DNA of 10,000 bases from Desulfomonile sp. Lineage in GTDB: Bacteria; Desulfobacterota; Desulfomonilia; Desulfomonilales; Desulfomonilaceae. The DNA lies in assembly GCA_020216785.1 (NCBI GenBank), contig JAIWNO010000211.1:1-10000 (forward strand), written 5' to 3'. The notes beneath the pieces were generated by a model that saw only the letters and a list, made by a program, of their open reading frames with translations, made no database searches and was not told the origin of the DNA. This document shows, in pieces, positions 5,650 to 10,000 of this stretch (its first letter is position 1; each line of letters starts with the position of its first letter). Made by a program: the position numbers and the translations under genes.

Positions 5650-7065
5650 ATGCCGACAAAAAAGACAAAAAAGACCGAACAATTACGAGAGAAGCTTTCG
5701 AGGGAGCCTTCCCGCGTTTGGGACAAGCTGTCTGACGCTGAAAAGGACGAGGTCTTCCGCTACGCGGAGGGTTATCGAGCGTTCCTGAACTCCGGCCGCA
5801 CCGAGAGGCGGTGCGTGAGCGAATTCGTACGTCTGGCTTCAGCAAAGGGATTCGTAGACCTGGACTCGGCCGGGAGAAAGAAGAACCGCCTCTTCCGGGT
5901 CCTGCGCGGAAAGCTCCTTATCATGGCCGTACCAGGCAGGAGGCCGTTGACCGATGGCGTCCGACTGATCACCTCTCACGTGGATTGTCCGAGACTCGAC
6001 CTCAAGCCCAACCCTCTGTATGAAGACACGGACCTGGCGCTCCTCAAAACGCATTACTACGGCGGCGTGAAGAAATACCAATGGGTGGCTCGGTCGCTGG
6101 CTGTGGTGGGAACAGTAGTACTGGGAGACGGTCGTACGGTGGACGTGGAAATCGGCTTGAAGGATGACGAGCCGATCTTTACGATTCCTGATCTCCTGCC
6201 GCACTTCGCAAGAAAACAGATGGAGAAAAAAGCGAACGAGTTTATTCCGGCCGAGAATCTCAACGCGGTTTTCGGCGGCCTGCCGTATCCCGACAAAGAC
6301 GCGACCGATCGGGTAAAGCTTGCGGTGCTGGAGCTGCTCAATTCCCGATACGGCATTACCGAGGAGGACTTCACCAGCGCGGAGCTTCAGTTTGTGCCTG
6401 CGGAACCTGCCCGAGATTCAGGGGTGGACCGGAGTCTTATCGCAGGGTACGGCCAGGACGACAGGGTCTGTGCGTACACCTCGTTCACCGGCATCATGGA
6501 GGCGACCCGACCCGAGTACGCGGCGATCGCGGTCTTTTACGACAAGGAGGAGATAGGCAGCGAAGGCAATACCGGCGCCCAATCACGCTATCTTGAGATG
6601 TTCCTCATGGACCTCATGGAATTGACCGGCACCCCCCCCACCACCCACAACTTGAACAAGGTGCTCATGCGGGGAAAGGCGATTTCCGCGGACGTGAACG
6701 CTGCATTCGATCCAACGTATGCGGACGTGTTTGAGAAGAGGAATGCGTGCAGAATGGGCTACGGCGTCACCATCGAGAAGTACACCGGCCACGGCGGCAA
6801 ATACATGGCGTCCGACGCGCACGCGGAATACGCGGGCTGGATTCGGGGCCTCTTCAACAAGCACGGCATTTTGTGGCAAACTGGTGGGTTCGGTAAGGTG
6901 GACGAGGGCGGCGGCGGCACGGTGGCAAAATACCTGGCCAAAACCGGTATGGATATTATTGACGTTGGCCCGCCGCTCCTGGGGATGCACTCCCCTGTGG
7001 AAGTCACGGCGAAAGAAGACGTGTGGATGTGCCATCGGGCGTTTGCCGTCTTTTTTGGTTCTTGA
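5650..7065 (+). CDS. M18-family zinc metalloaminopeptidase
   Basis: This is a 471-residue cytoplasmic protein of the M18 (aminopeptidase I / aspartyl aminopeptidase) family, which removes N-terminal residues from peptides using a two-metal centre. The metal and catalytic residues appear in order: H110 and D112 (SHVDCPRLDLKP), D270 or D271 (GQDDRVC), E300-E301 (DKEEIGSEGN), D348 (SADVNAAFDP) and H447 (GMHSPVEV). The length is usual for bacterial members. No signal peptide is present; the N-terminus is lysine-rich and comes from a tandem GACAAAAAA repeat near 5655-5672. A weak GAGG 8 bases upstream supports ATG 5650. The 157-base gap to the protease and different compartments argue against a tight functional pair. 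A run of eight C residues (6632-6639) lies inside the gene without breaking the frame. The exact residue preference cannot be told from sequence. Confidence 0.92.
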   Translation: MPTKKTKKTEQLREKLSREPSRVWDKLSDAEKDEVFRYAEGYRAFLNSGRTERRCVSEFVRLASAKGFVDLDSAGRKKNRLFRVLRGKLLIMAVPGRRPLTDGVRLITSHVDCPRLDLKPNPLYEDTDLALLKTHYYGGVKKYQWVARSLAVVGTVVLGDGRTVDVEIGLKDDEPIFTIPDLLPHFARKQMEKKANEFIPAENLNAVFGGLPYPDKDATDRVKLAVLELLNSRYGITEEDFTSAELQFVPAEPARDSGVDRSLIAGYGQDDRVCAYTSFTGIMEATRPEYAAIAVFYDKEEIGSEGNTGAQSRYLEMFLMDLMELTGTPPTTHNLNKVLMRGKAISADVNAAFDPTYADVFEKRNACRMGYGVTIEKYTGHGGKYMASDAHAEYAGWIRGLFNKHGILWQTGGFGKVDEGGGGTVAKYLAKTGMDIIDVGPPLLGMHSPVEVTAKEDVWMCHRAFAVFFGS

Positions 7066-7386
7066 GCCGATTTCGACGAGGTAAAGTCAAGATGGCGCTT
7101 TAGGGGCCGTTTTGGCCGCAACAAATCTCATGGCAAAAACGCTTGCGTTTAAATAGTAAACTCTGTAAAGTAAAAACTTGCCGGGATCGCGATTGGTGAA
7201 GGTGCCGAACCCCTCTCCCCTTGCGGATACGGCTCGCGGCCGACGCCTTTAAGTGTAATTCGTGCGGGGGCGCTCATTCGTTCGATAACCCCGGGATGGC
7301 TGAGTCCTTATCTTATTGAATCTACTGCGAGTGCCGCACCCCGCCGGCGAAATCCCGCCGCGGGCGCCGGGAGCTACTGCATGTCT

Positions 7387-7426
7387 GCGAATGACCACCG
7401 GATCATGGTCGTTGCCCGGCGTTTTT
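7387..7426 (+). terminator. Hairpin with T5 run ahead of the thiolase (possible terminator or attenuator)
   Basis: AATGACCA (7390-7397) pairs with TGGTCGTT (7406-7413) with one G-U pair around an 8-base loop, and two further pairs can form if one G bulges out. Five T residues follow at 7422-7426, eight to nine bases past the stem, which is further than in a good terminator. It could weakly end upstream transcription or act in a leader, or be chance. Confidence 0.25.
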
Positions 7427-7453
7427 GAAACCGACTAAGCCGCATATTAAGCC

Positions 7454-7460
7454 GGAGGTG
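7454..7460 (+). promoter_or_regulatory. Ribosome binding site of the thiolase
   Basis: GGAGGTG lies 7 bases before the ATG at 7468, a strong site that fixes the first gene of the catabolic cluster. Confidence 0.7.
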
Positions 7461-7467
7461 CTCTCCT

Positions 7468-8640
7468 ATGGATCGTAACGTATGCGTCATCGCCGGAGGA
7501 ATGTCCAAGTGGGGGGTCCGGGAAGGCAGCCAGCGGGATTTCTTCCAAGAAGCTGCCAAGGCCTGCTACGATGACAATCCTCTTGTCAAGCCCAAAGACA
7601 TCGATGGGTTGCTTGTGGCGTCGGCTTACACGGAACGCACATCCTATCAAACGCATTTAGCGCCCCTCGTGGCGGAGTACATAGGCGTAAAGCCTAAGAA
7701 CGTTTGTGCCCGTGTCGAGCTTCTCTGCGCCAGCGGCAGTTCCGCTATCATCCTTGCGTTTGCCATGATCAAATCCGGCCAGGCCGACGTGGTGATGGTC
7801 ACAGGCGGGGAAAAACTTTACACGCCGCAGAAGTGGGAGGTTTTTTACAGCGAGCTGGCCTCGGTGGACCACGACTGGGACGGCAGTCAAGGGCTTGGAT
7901 TGCCGCCGCCCGTGTTCGCCATGGTTGCAAAGCAACACATGAAGCAATATGGCACCAAGAAGGAACACCTTGCCCAGGTCTCGGTCAAGAACAGGCGCAA
8001 CGCGGTGCACAACCCCAATGCTCAGTTCCGTAAGGCAATCACCATGGAAGAGGCGATGGCCGCGCGCATGATCGTGCCGCCCCTGACGCTCTTCGACTGC
8101 TGCCCCATAACCGACGGCGCTGCGGCGATTATCCTCGCTGCTGAGGAAAAGGCGAAAGAGCTTACCGACAGGCCCCTGGTCTACATCCGAGGGACCGGGC
8201 AGGCTTCGGTCAACAATATGTCCGCCAATATGCCTACCTGGACGACGTGGGAGGCCCTCAAGATCGCGGCCAAACAGGCTTATACCAAGTCTCGGGTCGA
8301 GCCTAAAGACATCGACGTTGCAATGACCCACGATTGCTTTACCATTTCCGAGATCATCGAAATGGAAGACCTCGGCTTCTGCGAGAAAGGCGAGGGTGGT
8401 CCGTTCGTGGCGGACGGCCAGACCGATTTCGGCGGCAAGGTCCCTGTGAATACGGACGGTGGTTTGCTCGGCTGCGGGCACCCTTTCGGCGGGACCGGCA
8501 TTCGCCAGGGAATCGAGGTAATGAAGCAGCTCCGGGGCGACGCAGCGCAACAAGTGCCGAACGCCGCCATCGGTCTGACCCATAACCTCAGCGGATTCAT
8601 CGCCGCTCATACGGTAGTGATCTACGGGAGGGAGCCTTAA
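7468..8640 (+). CDS. SCP2/archaeal-type thiolase (acetyl-CoA acyltransferase family)
   Basis: This 390-residue protein belongs to the thiolase superfamily, subclass SCP2-type. The nucleophile is C87 (LLCASGSSA). The HDCF motif (288-291) supplies H288 and the second catalytic cysteine C289, and GCGHPFGGTG supplies H338. The C-terminal CxG cysteine of classic thiolases is replaced by NLSG (373-376), as expected for the HDCF subclass. Enzymes of this kind cleave or form 3-oxoacyl-CoA. The next gene, a DUF35 protein overlapping by one base, is a typical partner: such pairs occur as BbsB/BbsA in anaerobic toluene degradation and in archaeal thiolase/HMG-CoA synthase complexes. With bamA downstream, cleavage of 3-oxopimelyl-CoA to glutaryl-CoA and acetyl-CoA is a likely role, or another aromatic-derived beta-oxo acid. 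The substrate is inferred from neighbours, not from the sequence. Confidence 0.88.
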   Translation: MDRNVCVIAGGMSKWGVREGSQRDFFQEAAKACYDDNPLVKPKDIDGLLVASAYTERTSYQTHLAPLVAEYIGVKPKNVCARVELLCASGSSAIILAFAMIKSGQADVVMVTGGEKLYTPQKWEVFYSELASVDHDWDGSQGLGLPPPVFAMVAKQHMKQYGTKKEHLAQVSVKNRRNAVHNPNAQFRKAITMEEAMAARMIVPPLTLFDCCPITDGAAAIILAAEEKAKELTDRPLVYIRGTGQASVNNMSANMPTWTTWEALKIAAKQAYTKSRVEPKDIDVAMTHDCFTISEIIEMEDLGFCEKGEGGPFVADGQTDFGGKVPVNTDGGLLGCGHPFGGTGIRQGIEVMKQLRGDAAQQVPNAAIGLTHNLSGFIAAHTVVIYGREP

Positions 8641-9128
8641 TGAGCACGCCGGGCATCTCGGTCCTCGACGGCAAGTATATGGTCACCATGGACATGTTCC
8701 CGCAACAGTCCCGGGAATTTAACCAGATTTATCCGTTTTTCGAGCACCTGAAAGAAGGGCGCTTCACCACCACAAAATGCCGCGAGTGCGGTGCGGAGCC
8801 TTTTCCGCCCAGAGTGCTCTGTCCCGAGTGTCTCTCCACCAACCTGGACTGGATTGACTGGCCCACGGTGGGAACCGTGGTGGAGGTCACGGAAGAAGTA
8901 GTAGGTGTTCCGCTCGGATTCGGTAAACCTCCGCTGGTCCATGCTCTCGTCGATCTTCAGGGCAAGCGGACCTTTTTTGTGCGTATCATCAACTGCCGGG
9001 AAGGCGAGCTTAAACCTGGAGACCAAGTGAAACTTGCCGTGTTCGACATTGATCCCGTTCCCCAGGAAATGGGTCGGGAAGTCGTCATGGTCCCCCGGGT
9101 CTTCTACGCCTTCGAGCCGGTGAAGTGA
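8640..9128 (+). CDS. DUF35 zinc-ribbon/OB-fold protein, thiolase partner
   Basis: This 162-residue protein has the two-part DUF35 layout. An N-terminal helix region (about 20-42) is followed by a rubredoxin-like zinc ribbon with C47, C50 (CREC) and C61, C64 (CPEC), then an OB-fold (about 70-160) containing TVVEVTEEVVGVPLGF and the GELKPGDQVKL strand. DUF35 proteins bind thiolases or HMG-CoA synthases and help bind or channel acyl-CoA; they have no known catalysis of their own. All four zinc ligands are present. The start ATG shares its A with the thiolase stop (TAATG), and GGGAGGGAG precedes it, so the two are translationally coupled and probably made in matched amounts. This coupling is the best evidence that they form a complex. 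Confidence 0.9.
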   Translation: MSTPGISVLDGKYMVTMDMFPQQSREFNQIYPFFEHLKEGRFTTTKCRECGAEPFPPRVLCPECLSTNLDWIDWPTVGTVVEVTEEVVGVPLGFGKPPLVHALVDLQGKRTFFVRIINCREGELKPGDQVKLAVFDIDPVPQEMGREVVMVPRVFYAFEPVK

Positions 9129-9259
9129 ACCGGCTGATGGCTCACATGTGACATCCACCGACATTGGGGACGGCGTCCCTGGCAGGCGCGGCCTCGCAGT
9201 CGGAGATACGGCGTACCGATAGGTGCACGCCCAATCGAATTCGCCTGATGAAAGCGATG

Positions 9260-9266
9260 AGGAGGT
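9260..9266 (+). promoter_or_regulatory. Strong ribosome binding site of bamA
   Basis: AGGAGGT lies 7 bases before the ATG at 9274, a near-perfect match to the 16S anti-SD sequence. It fits a highly expressed catabolic gene and fixes the start. The 145-base gap before bamA also holds a short GGGAC/GTCCC hairpin (9167-9179) with no T-tract. Confidence 0.75.
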
Positions 9267-9273
9267 AAAAAAC

Positions 9274-10000
9274 ATGGCACTTGAATGGTTGCCTCGCGAC
9301 AACAAGGTCAAGGACCACATTCTGATGGGGCCTGAGCACTGGGGAACCGAAGCGCCCTGCACATTGTTCGAGAAGCGGCCTCTGACGGACCCGAACGGCA
9401 AGGAGATCGACGGCCTCTACGTGGCCTGGATCACCCTCAACAACCCGAAACAGTACAATTCGTACACCACCGAAATGGTAAAGGGCGTTATCGCCGGCTT
9501 TAATACCGCCAGCATGGATCGATCCGTGGTGGCGGTGGTGTTTACCGGCGCAGGCGACATGGCCTTTTGCACCGGCGGCAACACCAAGGAATATGCCGAG
9601 TACTACTCCATGCGGCCGAACGAGTACGGGGAGTACATGGACCTGTTCAACGGCATGGTCGATTCGATCCTCAATTGCAAGAAGCCGGTCATCTGCCGTG
9701 TGAACGGCATGAGGGTCGCGGGCGGTCAGGAAATCGGCATGGCTTGCGACCTCGCAATCTCCAGTGACCTCGCGATTTTTGGCCAGGCCGGCGCGCGGCA
9801 CGGTTCCAGCCCTGACGGCGGGTCCACCGATTTCCTTCCCTGGTTCCTCAGTATGGAAGACGCAATGTGGAACTGCGTGAGCTGCGAAATGTGGAGCGCC
9901 TACAAGATGAAGGCAAAGAACCTCATTTCCAAGGCTGTTCCCGTGCTGAAACAGGGCGACAAGTTCATTCGCAATCCGCAGGTGATCACGGAGCATTACG
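9274..10000 (+). CDS. bamA: 6-oxocyclohex-1-ene-1-carbonyl-CoA hydrolase (BamA/Oah), 3' end outside window
   Basis: The first 242 residues are present and the frame is still open at the right edge; the full protein is usually about 360-380. It is a crotonase-fold enzyme that adds water and hydrolyses the ring of 6-oxocyclohex-1-ene-1-carbonyl-CoA to give 3-hydroxypimelyl-CoA, the ring opening of anaerobic benzoyl-CoA degradation in the cytoplasm. Recognisable family segments are the start MALEWLPRDNKVKDH, HWGTEAPC (22-29), the first oxyanion-loop region FCTGGNTKEYAEYYS (98-112), the second NGMRVAGGQEIGMACD (144-159), GARHGSSPDGGSTDF (173-187) and WSAYKMKAKNLI (207-218). The extended region around the crotonase core separates it from ordinary enoyl-CoA hydratases. 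It is the third gene after the thiolase and DUF35 partner, 145 bases from the latter. Partner genes such as bamQ, bamR or benzoyl-CoA reductase may lie beyond the edge. Confidence 0.95.
   Translation, partial: MALEWLPRDNKVKDHILMGPEHWGTEAPCTLFEKRPLTDPNGKEIDGLYVAWITLNNPKQYNSYTTEMVKGVIAGFNTASMDRSVVAVVFTGAGDMAFCTGGNTKEYAEYYSMRPNEYGEYMDLFNGMVDSILNCKKPVICRVNGMRVAGGQEIGMACDLAISSDLAIFGQAGARHGSSPDGGSTDFLPWFLSMEDAMWNCVSCEMWSAYKMKAKNLISKAVPVLKQGDKFIRNPQVITEHY

Larger units (their letters stand above)
7066..7467. other. 402-base gene-free stretch before the thiolase
   Basis: No convincing coding frame, tRNA or riboswitch was found here. It holds a poor promoter-like pair on the plus strand (TTGCGT at 7143-7148, 17 bases, TAAAGT at 7166-7171), several GC-rich self-complementary patches near 7340-7372, and a hairpin plus short T-run at 7387-7426 listed separately. 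It separates the aminopeptidase from the aromatic-degradation genes and probably carries the control region of the latter. Confidence 0.5.

Noticed and set aside
7131..7146. Sigma-54-like element TGGCA...TTGC upstream of the thiolase
   Set aside because: The GG and GC dinucleotides are separated by 11 bases instead of the strictly required 10, and the next bases do not fit. It is tempting because a sigma-54 activator is in the window, but it is not supported.
7340..7372. GC-rich self-complementary patches as a strong terminator
   Set aside because: The possible pairings are mutually exclusive, and no T-tract follows.
7657..8610. 317-codon minus-strand open frame
   Set aside because: It is antisense to the thiolase, whose active-site motifs are all present; the translation is rich in His, Arg and Val as is common for shadows.
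8637..9996. Two long minus-strand open frames (8637-9401 and 9142-9996)
   Set aside because: They are antisense to the DUF35 gene and bamA, both clearly recognised, and resemble no known protein.

Overview
The window reads as chromosomal DNA from a strict anaerobe that degrades aromatic compounds, most likely a deltaproteobacterium (Desulfobacterota) of the Syntrophus/Syntrophorhabdus/Geobacter kind. The main pointer is the gene entering the right edge, which encodes 6-oxocyclohex-1-ene-1-carbonyl-CoA hydrolase (BamA/Oah), the ring-opening enzyme of the anaerobic benzoyl-CoA pathway. The taxonomic placement is an inference; no rRNA or other phylogenetic marker lies in the window.

Layout. On the minus strand, reading from about 4.3 kb leftwards, come queD (6-carboxytetrahydropterin synthase / PTPS family), folE2 (type IB GTP cyclohydrolase), an exported class I glutamine-amidotransferase-like protein, and a sigma-54-activating response regulator that ends at a clear intrinsic terminator (153-191). 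A possible further minus-strand gene starts at base 63 and runs off the left edge. On the plus strand from about 4.4 kb rightwards come a secreted HtrA/DegP-type serine protease without a PDZ domain, an M18 metalloaminopeptidase, a 402-base gene-free stretch, and then a catabolic cluster: an SCP2-type thiolase, a DUF35 zinc-ribbon/OB-fold partner overlapping it by one base, and bamA (cut by the window end).

How the genes work together. FolE2 turns GTP into 7,8-dihydroneopterin triphosphate, the substrate of QueD on the way to 7-deazaguanine/queuosine, so these two neighbours do consecutive steps. The amidotransferase-like gene and the response regulator are 42 bases apart and probably co-transcribed, but no sensor kinase lies nearby. 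The thiolase/DUF35 pair sits beside bamA. BamA makes 3-hydroxypimelyl-CoA, which is then oxidised and thiolytically cleaved, so a role for the thiolase in cleaving 3-oxopimelyl-CoA is a natural but untested proposal.

No tRNA, rRNA, CRISPR array, insertion sequence or phage gene was recognised. The features most worth a second look are the secreted amidotransferase fold, the thiolase/DUF35/bamA grouping, the helically phased repeats in front of folE2, the 19-base palindrome after the protease, and a 47-codon ORF in front of the protease.
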